From Noviherbaspirillum sp. (GTDB lineage Bacteria > Pseudomonadota > Gammaproteobacteria > Burkholderiales > Burkholderiaceae): DNA of 12,271 nucleotides. Every line of letters begins with the position of its first letter. Position 1 is the stretch's first letter. Below are positions 1-9,200 of the stretch, in pieces. The notes beneath the pieces were generated by a model. It searched no databases. It was not told the origin of the DNA and saw nothing but the letters and a program-made list of their open reading frames with translations. The stretch lies in NCBI GenBank assembly GCA_028292785.1, contig JAQGLQ010000139.1:1-12271 (forward strand). The letters run 5' to 3'. A program made the translations under genes and the position numbers.

Positions 1-17
1 GATTGGCTGTTCTTCCC

Positions 18-1898
18 ATGCTTGAACTATTTTTTAGCCAGCTGCTTAACGGGCTCGCCATCGGACAGGTATATGCCTTGATTGCGCTCGGTTTCAGCCT
101 GGTTTTCGGCGTTTCCAACCTGATCAATTTCGCCCAGGGCGCGCTGTTCATGCTCGGTGCGTTCATCGCATTCACCGGCGTTACCGTGCTGCGGCTGCCT
201 TTGCCGGCAGCGGCGTTGCTCGCGATTTTAGCCGTGACCGTACTGGGCATGCTGCTCGAGCGGGTCGCGCTGCGTCCGCTGGAGAACGCGCCCTATATAG
301 CCCCGGTCCTGTCGACGCTGGCCATCAGCATCATCATCGATCAGCTGGCGGAGATCATCTGGTCTCCCGAAGGGCAGGCGTTTCCGCTGCCGTTTGAGGA
401 GGTCAGCTTCTTTTTTGGCAGCGCCTACATCACCAGCACCGATCTGCTGATTTTCGTCTTTGGTGGCAGCGCCGCGCTCGCACTGAGCTGGTTCCTGTCT
501 CGCACCTGGCTCGGGCGCAGCCTGCGCGCAACGGCGCAGGACCGCGATGCTGCCGCCCAGCTCGGGGTGAGCACCAGCGATGTCAAGCGCTTGGCATTCG
601 GCCTGGCCGGCGCGCTCGGCGCATTGAGCGGCATCTTGGTTGCCCTGTACTTCAAGAGCGTGTTCCCGCAGATGGGGCTGCCGTACGGTCTGAAGGGCTT
701 CGCCGCAGCCTTGCTTGGCGGGCTGACCAGCATACCGGGCGCAGTGCTCGGCGGCCTGCTGCTGGGCATGGTGGAGACGATGGCGAGTGCCTACCTAGGC
801 GAGGGCTTTCGTGACCTTGTTGCGTTCTCGCTGCTGCTGGTGTTCCTGGTCTTCCGGCCGCACGGCCTGCTAGGCGATCGCCGCCTGAATGCACTGGGCG
901 GTGCGGGCGGCGCTTCCGGCGCAATGCCCAGCACCAGCATCCTCGCTTCCTCTTCCAGCCAGCGCGGCGCAATACGCGCGTTCGAGCTGCCACCCTGGGG
1001 CTTCCTAGCGGCCGGATTCGTGCTGGCTTTTTTTCCCTTGGTCACCCAGAGCGCCTATCTGCTGCAGGCAGTCGTGTACGCCATGGTGTTCGCCTTGCTG
1101 GTGGCGAGCCTGACTCTGGTATCGGGCACGCTCGGCATCCTGTCCATCGGCCATGCGGCCTTCTACGGCACGGGCGCTTATGCGGCCGGGGTGCTGGCGC
1201 GCAGCACCGGCTGGCCGGCCGAACTGGTACTGCCGGCGGCGGCGCTGCTGACCGCGGCGGTAGCGCTGGTGTCGGCCCTGCCCTTGCTTAAACTGAGTGG
1301 ACATACCGCGTCGCTGGGCACGCTGGCCGTGGGACAGATCGGCTATCTGGTTTTTATGACATGGTTAGATGTGACGCGCGGTCCGATGGGATTGATTAAT
1401 ATCCCGGCGCCGCATCTGGCGCTGCTGGGAGATATTCGCCTCGGAGCCATTGGTCAGAAATACTGGCTGGTGGCGGCGGTCGTCGCGCTGGCGCTGTTCC
1501 TGGTTCAACGCCTAGTGAATTCAGGCATCGGCAGGGTCTGGCGCGGTATCCGGGAAGACCGGCTGGCGGCGCACGCGGCAGGTCTGCCGGTTCACCGCTA
1601 TATTCTGACCGGTTTCGCTGTGTCCGGCCTGATGGCCGGACTGGCGGGCGGCCTGTTCGCGTACGTGCAAGGCGTGGTCAGTCCTGAGAGCTTCACCGTG
1701 CAGGCATCGATCCTGCTGCTGACCATTGCAGTCCTCGGCGGCCTGGGCAATCTGACCGGCGCGGCGCTGGCCGGCTTTGCGCTGACGCTGCTGCCCGAAC
1801 TGCTGCGTTCGTTCGCCGACTGGCGGATGATTGTCTACGGCCTGGTGCTGCTGCTCGTGCTGCGGCTGCGCCCGCATGGCTTGCTGGGAGCACGATGA
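18..1898 (+). CDS. Fused LivH-LivM branched-chain-amino-acid-type ABC transporter permease
   Basis: This inner-membrane protein supplies both transmembrane halves of a HAAT-family importer in one chain of about 626 residues. The first ~290 residues resemble LivH: an N-terminal [15 protein letters not shown] segment, an INFAQG motif and the coupling-loop pattern [16 protein letters not shown] Gly/Ala/Ser-rich linker follows, and residues ~325 to the end resemble LivM, with [19 protein letters not shown] and a final RPHGLLG. The LivH half also ends in RPHGLLG, as expected if two separate subunits were joined. Both halves are strongly hydrophobic with many membrane helices. I chose the ATG at 18 because family members begin just there; an in-frame TTG at 3 would add five residues. 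No Shine-Dalgarno is visible, and the true start could lie left of the window. The stop overlaps the next ATG by four bases. The substrate cannot be told; no binding protein is present. Confidence 0.9.
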   Translation: MLELFFSQLLNGLAIGQVYALIALGFSLVFGVSNLINFAQGALFMLGAFIAFTGVTVLRLPLPAAALLAILAVTVLGMLLERVALRPLENAPYIAPVLSTLAISIIIDQLAEIIWSPEGQAFPLPFEEVSFFFGSAYITSTDLLIFVFGGSAALALSWFLSRTWLGRSLRATAQDRDAAAQLGVSTSDVKRLAFGLAGALGALSGILVALYFKSVFPQMGLPYGLKGFAAALLGGLTSIPGAVLGGLLLGMVETMASAYLGEGFRDLVAFSLLLVFLVFRPHGLLGDRRLNALGGAGGASGAMPSTSILASSSSQRGAIRAFELPPWGFLAAGFVLAFFPLVTQSAYLLQAVVYAMVFALLVASLTLVSGTLGILSIGHAAFYGTGAYAAGVLARSTGWPAELVLPAAALLTAAVALVSALPLLKLSGHTASLGTLAVGQIGYLVFMTWLDVTRGPMGLINIPAPHLALLGDIRLGAIGQKYWLVAAVVALALFLVQRLVNSGIGRVWRGIREDRLAAHAAGLPVHRYILTGFAVSGLMAGLAGGLFAYVQGVVSPESFTVQASILLLTIAVLGGLGNLTGAALAGFALTLLPELLRSFADWRMIVYGLVLLLVLRLRPHGLLGAR

Positions 1899-2761
1899 TG
1901 ACCAAGAAAGAATTTTCAGATGGACGCGGCTTGGTGCTGCAGCAAGTGGCGCGGCATTTCAGCGGGGTGCGCGCGGTGGACGGGGTCAGTTTTTCCTTGG
2001 CGCCGGGCGAAACCCTAGCGCTGGTCGGGCCCAATGGCGCCGGCAAATCCACGCTGATTCAGCTGATCAGCGGCCTAGAACAGCCGACACACGGCCAGAT
2101 CCTCTTGAATGGAAAGCGCATCGATCGGCTGAAGCCGGAACGTATTGCACGCCTCGGACTGGGTCGCAGCTTCCAGACCTCACGGGTGTTTCCGGGGCTG
2201 TCGATCTGGGACAGCGTCTTACTCGGCACCCAGGCTGGTCTGCTGCGCACGCCAAGCGGACGCCTGCGCAATCCGCTGCAGGAATGCCTGGGTGTGCTGT
2301 TCGGCCTGCGCTCCTGGCGCAGGCTAGTGGAGCAGCAGGAGACCATCGCCCGCGACACATTGCAGCTGTTCGGCGACCGACTCTGGCCGCGCCGCGACGC
2401 CCCGGCTTTCAGCCTTTCCTATGCCAACCGGCGGCGGCTCGAGATCGCCAGGGTGCTGGCGGGGCGACCCGATTTCCTGCTGCTGGACGAACCGGCGGCC
2501 GGGATGAATCCGACCGAGACGGCGGAGCTGACTGAACTGCTGCTTGCCTTGCGCCGGCAACAGCCTGAACTCGGCATCCTGGTTGTCGAACACAAACTGT
2601 CGCTGGTGCGCCGCGTGGCGGACCGTGTGATCGTACTTAACCAGGGGCAAATGCTGGCCGAAGGGACGCCGGACGAGGCGCTCGACCATCCGGAAGTGGT
2701 CGAGGCTTACCTCGGCACCAAACGCTTGCGCCCCAATGCAACGGATGCCCATCTTGGCTGA
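1895..2761 (+). CDS. LivG-like ABC transporter ATP-binding protein
   Basis: This is a cytoplasmic ATPase of the importer, 288 residues. Walker A is GPNGAGKST (residues 45-53), the Q-loop glutamine is in RSFQTSRVF (Q94), Walker B is FLLLDEP (D198/E199) and the switch histidine is in VVEHKLSLV. The long insertion between the Q-loop and the signature motif, and the AAGMNPTE sequence after Walker B, are typical of LivG. The signature reads LSYAN rather than the common LSYGQ/LSGGQ, so the usual second glycine is alanine. Two ATG codons compete, 1895 and 1898. GGGAG at 1886-1890 is spaced better for 1898, but 1895 gives the ATGA overlap with the permease stop. It lies between the permease and the second ATPase, so it works with both. 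Confidence 0.92.
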   Translation: MMTKKEFSDGRGLVLQQVARHFSGVRAVDGVSFSLAPGETLALVGPNGAGKSTLIQLISGLEQPTHGQILLNGKRIDRLKPERIARLGLGRSFQTSRVFPGLSIWDSVLLGTQAGLLRTPSGRLRNPLQECLGVLFGLRSWRRLVEQQETIARDTLQLFGDRLWPRRDAPAFSLSYANRRRLEIARVLAGRPDFLLLDEPAAGMNPTETAELTELLLALRRQQPELGILVVEHKLSLVRRVADRVIVLNQGQMLAEGTPDEALDHPEVVEAYLGTKRLRPNATDAHLG

Positions 2762-3494
2762 TCGAGACCCCCTTTCTTCCGCCCTGCTCACGATGGACTC
2801 GGTCGACGTGCATTACGGCGCCGTGCAGGCGCTGTTCGGCGTCAGCCTGGAAGTACAACCGGGCGAAGTCGTGGCGGTCCTGGGAGGCAATGCCTCCGGC
2901 AAGTCGACCACGCTCAAATCCGCGCTCGGACTGGTGGTTCCGACCAGCGGCCGCATCGTATTCGATGGACAGGAAATTCAAGGCAAGGCGCCGGCGGACA
3001 TCATTGCCCGCGGCTTTGCCAGTGTGCCCGAAGGACGGCGGGTATTCCCGGAAATGTCGGTATATGAAAACCTGCTCATGGGCGCCTACCCGCGCCGCGC
3101 GCAAAAGGAGGCGATCGCGCGCGACCTGGAAGCGGTGTTCGGTGCTTTCCCGCGGCTGGCGGAACGGCGCCAGCAGGCTGCCGGCACGCTGTCCGGGGGC
3201 GAGCAGCAGATGCTTGCGCTGGGCCGCGCCTGGTTGCGCCGTCCGCGGCTGGTCTGCATCGATGAGCCTTCAATGGGCTTGTCGCCGCGCCTCGTCGATG
3301 CCGTGTACGAGGTGCTTTTCCGCTGGAAGGCGGAAGGCCAGACCATCCTGCTGGTGGAACAGAATGCGCGCATAGCGCTGGAGCTGGCCGACCGTGCCTA
3401 TGTACTGCAGCACGGCCATGTAAAGCTGCAAGGCAGGGCCGCTGAACTGGCGCAAGACACCGCAGTGCAAAAAGCTTACTTAGGTGCGGCATGA
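2736..3494 (+). CDS. LivF-like ABC transporter ATP-binding protein
   Basis: This is the second ATPase of the HAAT-type importer, about 252 residues. Counting from the ATG at 2736, Walker A is GGNASGKST (residues 50-58), an unusual version of GPNGAGKST. The LivF hallmark [17 protein letters not shown] is present, followed by the signature [15 protein letters not shown], Walker [14 protein letters not shown] and the switch histidine position replaced by Q in [11 protein letters not shown], which is normal for LivF. The start is uncertain: ATGs at 2736 and 2745 overlap the end of the LivG-like gene and neither has a clear Shine-Dalgarno. The ATG at 2793 would cut into the first beta strand, so I do not favour it. 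Co-transcription with the two preceding genes is almost certain from the overlaps. Confidence 0.92.
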   Translation: MQRMPILADRDPLSSALLTMDSVDVHYGAVQALFGVSLEVQPGEVVAVLGGNASGKSTTLKSALGLVVPTSGRIVFDGQEIQGKAPADIIARGFASVPEGRRVFPEMSVYENLLMGAYPRRAQKEAIARDLEAVFGAFPRLAERRQQAAGTLSGGEQQMLALGRAWLRRPRLVCIDEPSMGLSPRLVDAVYEVLFRWKAEGQTILLVEQNARIALELADRAYVLQHGHVKLQGRAAELAQDTAVQKAYLGAA

Positions 3495-3519
3495 AGCCGC
3501 ACGGATGAAAGGCCTACCC

Positions 3520-5265
3520 ATGCAAGAAAAACAGATTCCCTACTTGCGCACCGACGTGCTGGTGATCGGCGCCGGCGGCGCCGGCATGAGCGCGGCACTG
3601 GCGGCGGCACAGGCCGGACGCAATGTGCTATTGGCCGACCGCAGCCTGATCGGGCGCGGTGGAGCGACCATCATGGCGCAGATGACAGTCGCCGCCGCGC
3701 TCGGCGCGCAGACCGAGGATCACTGGCGCCACCATTATGCCGACACCCTCGCGGCCGGCCGCGGGTTGTGCAATGAAGCGCTGGCGCGCGTGCTGTGCGA
3801 GGAAGGCATCGATGCCATTCGCCTGCTCGACGATTGGGGCGTGGGCTGGGCGCGCAAGGACGGCAAACTGTCGCAGGTGCAGGCGCCGGGCCACGACCGT
3901 CCGCGCTGCGTGTATGTCGATATCCTGGACACCGGCCCGGCCGTAGCCCAGACCCTGCGCACCCAGGTCGCGCGCGAATCGCTGGTGCGCCGCGTCGGCG
4001 ACCTGCTGATCTGCGAACTGCTGCTGCGCGAAGGGCGCGTCGTCGGTGCGCTGGCCTTGCATCTGGACAGCGGCGAACCGGTGCTGATCGGCGCCGGTGC
4101 CACCATCGTCGCCACCGGTGGCTTGACCCGTCTCTACCGCCGCAACAGCGCCTCGCTCAACATGGGCGGGGACGGCTTCGCGCTGGCGCTGCGGGCGGGG
4201 GCCAGCCTGATCGACATGGAGTTCGTCCAGTTCTTCCCCATCGGCCACCTGGCACCGCGTCTGGTCGGCTTCGATCCCATCATGTGGGACCCGTTCCGGT
4301 ACAAGCTCGGTGGCCGGCTGTTGAATGGCAAGGGCGAGGAATTCGTCGCACACTATGACAGCAACGCCAAGCTCGACGGCTACACCACCACCCGCGATCT
4401 GACCACCTACGCCATCCTCAAGGAAGTGGAGGCCGGCCGCGGCTCGCCCGCCGGCGGTGCCTGGCTCAGTTTCCGCCACTTGCCGGAGGCGACGCTGCGG
4501 GAAGGTTTTGGGCCGGTGATCGACAAGCTCCTGGCGAACGGCATCGATCTCACGAAATCGATGATCGAAGTGGCGCCGATCGCCCATTACCACATGGGCG
4601 GCATCAAGGTCGATACCGACCTCGCCACCGATGTGCCCGGCCTGTATGCAGCGGGTGAAGCCGTGGGCGGCGCCAACGGCGCCAATCGCCTATCGGGAAA
4701 TGCGATCACCGAGGCGGTGGCCTTCGGCCTGCGCGCCGGCCGCAGCGCAGCGCGCGACGCGGCGGGAGCGGACCGGCTTTCCTCGACCGAATTGCAGTCG
4801 CTGGCGAGCCCGCTGCTGGCCGAATTGCAGCAAGCACAGCCCGCACAGGCAGCGCAGGCGTCGCCCGCCGCGCTGCTGGAGCAGCTGCAGGATGTGATGC
4901 AGGATTATGTCGGACCGTTCCGCACAGGCCACGGACTGCAGGAGGCGCTGCGCCGGCTGGAGCAACTGAGCGCCGCGTTGGGGCAGGCACTGCCAGGCGG
5001 CACCGGCGCGCAGGACCCGACCAGGCTTGATGCGCTGGACTTGCGCAACATGCTGCTGGTGGCCGAAGCGGTGACGCGCTCGGCGCTGGCGCGGCAGGAA
5101 AGCCGTGGCGCGCATCAACGCGAGGATTTTCCGGAACAGGACGAGAGCTGGACCGTCAACCAGACAATCGCGCTGGCCGGCCGCAGCTGGTCGCTGGTGC
5201 GCCAACCAGTGACGAGATTGCAAGCGCACGAGCTTGCTTCAGACAAGGCAGGAGAGCTTCAATGA
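3520..5265 (+). CDS. Fumarate reductase/succinate dehydrogenase-like FAD flavoprotein
   Basis: This is a soluble-looking FAD oxidoreductase of about 581 residues with the full fold of the FrdA/SdhA/NadB family. The Rossmann motif VLVIGAGGAGMSAAL is near residues 13-27, with an acidic residue (LLADR) after the second strand. The second FAD site is VPGLYAAGEAVGGANGANRLSGN, preceded by HYHMGGIKVD. A C-terminal helical domain contains RSALARQESRGAHQREDFP. The region where Frd/Sdh carry the covalent-flavin histidine reads GRGGATIMAQM, so FAD is probably not covalently bound. The motif usually reading FVQFHPTG is FVQFFPIG, and the RGEGG segment is replaced by FRYKLGG. The substrate is therefore likely not plain succinate or fumarate. 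I chose ATG 3520 for GAAAGG at 3507-3512; GTG 3484 and ATG 3505 are longer options. It overlaps the 2Fe-2S gene by four bases, implying a complex. Confidence 0.88.
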   Translation: MQEKQIPYLRTDVLVIGAGGAGMSAALAAAQAGRNVLLADRSLIGRGGATIMAQMTVAAALGAQTEDHWRHHYADTLAAGRGLCNEALARVLCEEGIDAIRLLDDWGVGWARKDGKLSQVQAPGHDRPRCVYVDILDTGPAVAQTLRTQVARESLVRRVGDLLICELLLREGRVVGALALHLDSGEPVLIGAGATIVATGGLTRLYRRNSASLNMGGDGFALALRAGASLIDMEFVQFFPIGHLAPRLVGFDPIMWDPFRYKLGGRLLNGKGEEFVAHYDSNAKLDGYTTTRDLTTYAILKEVEAGRGSPAGGAWLSFRHLPEATLREGFGPVIDKLLANGIDLTKSMIEVAPIAHYHMGGIKVDTDLATDVPGLYAAGEAVGGANGANRLSGNAITEAVAFGLRAGRSAARDAAGADRLSSTELQSLASPLLAELQQAQPAQAAQASPAALLEQLQDVMQDYVGPFRTGHGLQEALRRLEQLSAALGQALPGGTGAQDPTRLDALDLRNMLLVAEAVTRSALARQESRGAHQREDFPEQDESWTVNQTIALAGRSWSLVRQPVTRLQAHELASDKAGELQ

Positions 5266-5648
5266 GTGAAACCAATTCCGGGCAGCAGACGGTACGCCTG
5301 CATGTGCGTCGCGGCTGTGGCGAAGGCGAATCACGTATCGACGAATACACTGTGCCAGCCGAGGCCGCGGCCTCACTGCTGGACGGGCTGCGCTGGGTGC
5401 GCAATCACCTGGACGACAGCTTGGCCTTCCGTTATTCCTGCATCAACGCCAATGCTTGCAAGGAGTGCATGATGCATTTCGACGGCAAAGTGGTCTATGC
5501 CTGCCTGGCACGTCCGCAGCCGGGTGCTGAACACCTGGTCGAGCCGCTGCCGAACAAGGCCCGCCTGCGCGACCTGATCACGGAAATCGCACCCTCCAAG
5601 GAGCGCCTGTGGCTGGATAAAGACGCTACGCAGGACAAGGACGACTGA
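5262..5648 (+). CDS. Small 2Fe-2S protein, like the N-terminal domain of SdhB/FrdB
   Basis: This 128-residue protein is probably the electron-transfer partner of the flavoprotein just upstream, with which it overlaps by four bases (ATGA). It resembles only the N-terminal plant-ferredoxin domain of succinate dehydrogenase/fumarate reductase iron-sulfur subunits. An early segment (LLDGLRWVRNHLDDSLAFRYSC) matches the family, and four candidate cluster ligands lie at C60, C66, C69 and C81. The motif is C-x5-C-x2-C-x11-C, one residue longer in the first gap than the usual C-x4-C. The tail VEPLPNKARLRDLITEI corresponds to the end of that domain, and the protein stops soon afterwards. The second domain, which would carry the 4Fe-4S and 3Fe-4S clusters, is absent, and no membrane anchor gene is nearby. 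The reading frame is intact, so this looks like a natural short form rather than a truncation. Confidence 0.85.
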   Translation: MSETNSGQQTVRLHVRRGCGEGESRIDEYTVPAEAAASLLDGLRWVRNHLDDSLAFRYSCINANACKECMMHFDGKVVYACLARPQPGAEHLVEPLPNKARLRDLITEIAPSKERLWLDKDATQDKDD

Positions 5649-5650
5649 GT

Positions 5651-5669
5651 GCGGCGGCTTGCCCGCCGC
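5651..5669 (+). other. GC-rich hairpin between the 2Fe-2S and regulator genes
   Basis: A perfect 7-base-pair inverted repeat, GCGGCGG / CCGCCGC, encloses a 5-base loop just after the 2Fe-2S stop codon. It lies in the only intergenic gap of any size (47 bases) inside the block. No run of T follows, so it is not a classical intrinsic terminator. It could slow transcription or shield the 3' end of the upstream mRNA from nucleases, which is inference. Confidence 0.4.
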
Positions 5670-5695
5670 CAGAAGGAAAACTACCGAGATTAGCC

Positions 5696-6239
5696 ATGAC
5701 ACTCCCATCACCACCGGACAAGAACGTCCATAAACAACCACCGCGAATCCTGTCTTCCGCCCATCTGGCGGAAGGTCCGCATGCCGAACTGTCCGAACTT
5801 GAATTCGGCATGATCATCGCGTACAACGCATTCAGCCGCTGGGAGGTGCGATGCATAAATGCCGCCGGGACAGCTGACCTGGCCATCACTGACGTGCTGG
5901 TGCTGCATCACGTATTCCACCGCGGACGCGACAAGAAGCTGGCCGACATCTGCTTCACCCTCAACTATGAAGACACCCATGTCATCAACTAATTCGTTGA
6001 GGAAGCTGATTTCCATGGATCTGATCGAAGGCAAGAAGGTCGGCAAGGAAGTGTTCTATGCCACATCCAGTAAGGGCATCGCATTGATTGAACGCTTTCG
6101 CGACGTGCGCGAGCGCTGCTGGCTGGCAGGCATCAAGGGCGACATCGCCGACGGCCGCATGTTGTCGGAAACAGCACGCAGGCTGCGCCTGCTCTCCGGT
6201 GTCTACGATCAGGCCGCGCGCGCGGCATCCTCGCTATGA
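5696..6239 (+). pseudogene. MarR-like winged-helix regulator, broken by a one-base frameshift
   Basis: Two overlapping frames together encode one recognisable winged-helix DNA-binding protein of about 180 residues. The first frame runs from ATG 5696 to a TAA at 5990-5992 and contains LSELEFGMIIAYNAFSRW and the helix-turn-helix start DKKLADICFTLNYEDTHVIN. The second frame continues with SLRKLISMDLIEGKKVGKEVFY, the rest of the recognition helix and the wing, and ends at TGA 6239. Removing one A from TAAT near 5991-5992 restores a continuous N-Y-S-L-R-K reading. The break falls within the recognition helix, so the 98-residue product could not bind DNA normally. The cause could be a genuine mutation or a base-calling error. 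A weak GAG at 5686-5688 precedes the ATG, and the end overlaps the HyuAB start by four bases. If intact, it would be the likely local regulator of this operon, ligand unknown. Confidence 0.85.
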
Positions 6240-9200
6240 GCGCCGCCGTCATGATCGCGGACCAGGGCCGCTGGGAATTCTGGATCGACCGTGGAGGCAC
6301 CTTCACCGACATCGTCGGCAAGCGTCCCGATGGCGTGCTGGTCAGCGCCAAGCTGCTGTCGGAGAATCCGGAGCAATATGAAGACGCCGGTGTGCAAGGT
6401 ATACGCCAGTTGCTGGGCTTGAAGCATGGCGAGCCGGTCCCGGCCGAACGGGTGGCGGTGGTACGCATGGGCACCACCGTCGCCACCAACGCCCTGCTCG
6501 AACGCAAAGGCGCGCAGGTACTGCTGCTGGTGACGCGCGGCTTCCGCGATGGCTTGCGCATCGCCTACCAGAGCCGGCCGCGACTGTTCGACCTGGAGAT
6601 CGTGCTGCCCGACATGTTATACGAGAACGTAGTCGAGGTGAACGAGCGCATGGGCGCCGGTGGTGAGGTGATCACGCCCTTAGATGAAAGTGGCGTTCGT
6701 ACGGCCCTGCAGGCGGCACGCCAACATGGCCTAAGCTCGGTGGCGATCGCCTTCATGCATGGTTATCTCAATCCGGCGCACGAGGAACGCGTGGCCGAGC
6801 TAGCGCGCGATGCCGGCTTCGCCCAGGTATCGGTATCGCACAGGGTCTCGCCGCTGATACGCTTCGTTGCGCGTGGCGACACCACGGTGGTGGACGCCTA
6901 CCTGTCGCCCGTGCTGCGCGCCTACGTCGATCGCGTCGCCGGCGCGCTGCCCGGTGTGCGGCTGCAGTTCATGCAGTCCAATGGTGGCTTGACCGACGCG
7001 CGCAGCTTCCAGGGTAAGGATGCGGTGCTGTCCGGCCCCGCGGGCGGCATCGTCGGCATGGCTCACGTGTCGCGCGCCGCAGGCTTCGACCGCGCAATCG
7101 GCTTCGACATGGGTGGCACCTCCACCGATGTCTCACACTTCGCTGGGGAATATGAGCGCAGCTTCGACACCATGGTCGCTGGCGTGCGCCTGCGCGCGCC
7201 GATGATGAGCATTCATACGGTGGCGGCGGGTGGCGGCTCGATACTCCGCTTCGATGGTGCGCGCCTGCGCGTGGGACCGGAATCGGCCGGCGCCAATCCC
7301 GGTCCGGCCTGCTATCGGCGCGGCGGCCCGCTCGCCGTGACCGACGCCAACGTATTGCTGGGACGGATACAGCCGCGCTTCTTCCCCGCCGTCTTCGGAC
7401 CGAATGCCGACGCCTTGCTGGACGATGAGGTGGTGCGCGAACGCTTCGGGCAGCTGGCCGAACAGGTAAGCGCGAGCGGACGTGCAATCAGCCCCGAGCA
7501 ACTGGCGCATGGCTTCCTGGAAATCGCGGTGGCGAATATGGCCAACGCGATCAAGCGTATTTCAGTGCAGCGCGGGTATGACGTCACTCGCTATACCCTG
7601 ACCACTTTCGGCGGCGCCGGCGGCCAGCATGCCTGCGCGGTGGCTGACGAACTTGGCATGTCGCGCGTGCTGATACATCCGCTGGCTGGCGTGCTGTCGG
7701 CTTACGGCATCGGTCTGGCGCTGCCGACCGCGATTCGCGAGCGTTCAGTCGAGCGGCGCTTCGACGCCGATGGTGAGCGCGACGCGCGCGAAATCGCGGC
7801 CGCGCTGGCAGACGCGGCGCGCGCCGAACTACAGGTGCAGGGGAATGCAGACGGCACTGAAATCACAGTCGTCTGCCGCCTGTTTCTGCGCTACGAAGGC
7901 ACCGATACCGCATTGCCCGTGCCCCTGGGCGAAGCTGGCGCCATGCGCACGGCTTTCGAGCAGGCATACCGGCAGCGCTTCTCCTTCCTGATGCCGGAGC
8001 GTCCACTAATTATCGAATCGGCCGTGGCGGAAGCCACCACCGGCAGCGGCACCGTACAGTCAGGGCGTGAACAGCCGCAGCGGCGCAGCGGCGACCCGGA
8101 AGTGGCGGCTGTCGTACCCATGCATGTTGGCGACGACTGGCTGAACTGCCCGCTGTACCGCAGTGCCGACCTGCAGCCGGGCGACGTTCTCGCCGGCCCG
8201 GCTTCGATCAGCGACGCCAATTCCACAACCGTGATCGACCCTGGGTGGCGCGCTCGCGTTACGAAAGAAGGCAACATCCTGCTCGAGCGGGTGCAGCCGC
8301 GGTCGCAGCGGCGCGCCTTGGGTACCGATGCCGACCCGGTGATGCTGGAAATCTTCAACAACCTGTTCATGTCGATCGCCGAGCAAATGGGCTACCGGCT
8401 GCAGAACACCGCACACTCGGTCAATATCAAGGAAAGGCTGGATTTTTCCTGTGCCATCTTCGACGCCAACGGCGGGCTGGTTGCCAACGCCCCGCACATC
8501 CCAGTGCACCTTGGCTCGATGGGCGCCAGCGTGCGGGCCGTGGTTGCCGCCAACGGCGAACGCATGCGCCCCGGCGACGCCTATGTGCTGAACAACCCAT
8601 ACGCCGGCGGCACACACCTGCCCGACGTCACCGTCATCACACCGGTATTCGGTCATGACGGCGGCGCGCCGCTGTTTTATGTCGGTTCGCGCGGCCATCA
8701 TGCCGACATCGGCGGCATCTCTCCCGGCTCGATGCCGCCGTCTTCCGTCAGCATAGAGGACGAAGGCGTGCTGATCACCAATTTCCAACTGGTGAAACAG
8801 GGGCATTTCCGCGAGGCCGAGATGCGCGAACTGCTGCTCGGCGCTCGTCATCCGGTGCGCAACGTGGAGCAGAATCTGGCCGACCTGCGGGCCCAGGTCG
8901 CGGCCAACGAGAAAGGACGCGAGGAATTGCTGCGCATGGTCGACTACTATGGCCTGGAAGTGGTGCAGGCCTATATGCGCCATGTGCAGGACAATGCGGA
9001 AGAGTCGGTACGGCGCGCGATCGATCGCCTGCAGGACGGCAGCTATGTGCTCAACATGGATAACGGCGCCCGCATCGCGGTTTCCGTGAAGGTCGACCAT
9101 GCAGACCGTAGCGCTGTGATCGACTTTAGTGGTAGCTCGGCGCAGCAGCCGGACAACTTCAACGCGCCGAGTGCAATCACCACCGCTGCTGTCCTGTACG

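Noticed and set aside
3..17. TTG at 3 as the permease start
   Set aside because: It would add five residues before the position where LivH proteins normally begin, and there is too little upstream sequence to judge a ribosome site; ATG 18 is preferred.
1831..2535. 234-codon plus-strand frame overlapping the permease end and the LivG-like gene
   Set aside because: The LivG-like frame covers the same bases with complete ABC motifs; this frame has only biased composition.
3628..4593. 321-codon open frame on the minus strand opposite the flavoprotein
   Set aside because: It is the antisense shadow of the conserved FAD-binding and substrate domains, with no family-like motif.
5859..6239. The second regulator frame as an independent gene starting at 5859
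   Set aside because: Its first ~45 codons are out-of-frame noise over the regulator N-terminus; only the part after about 5993 is family-like, so it is the continuation of the frameshifted gene.
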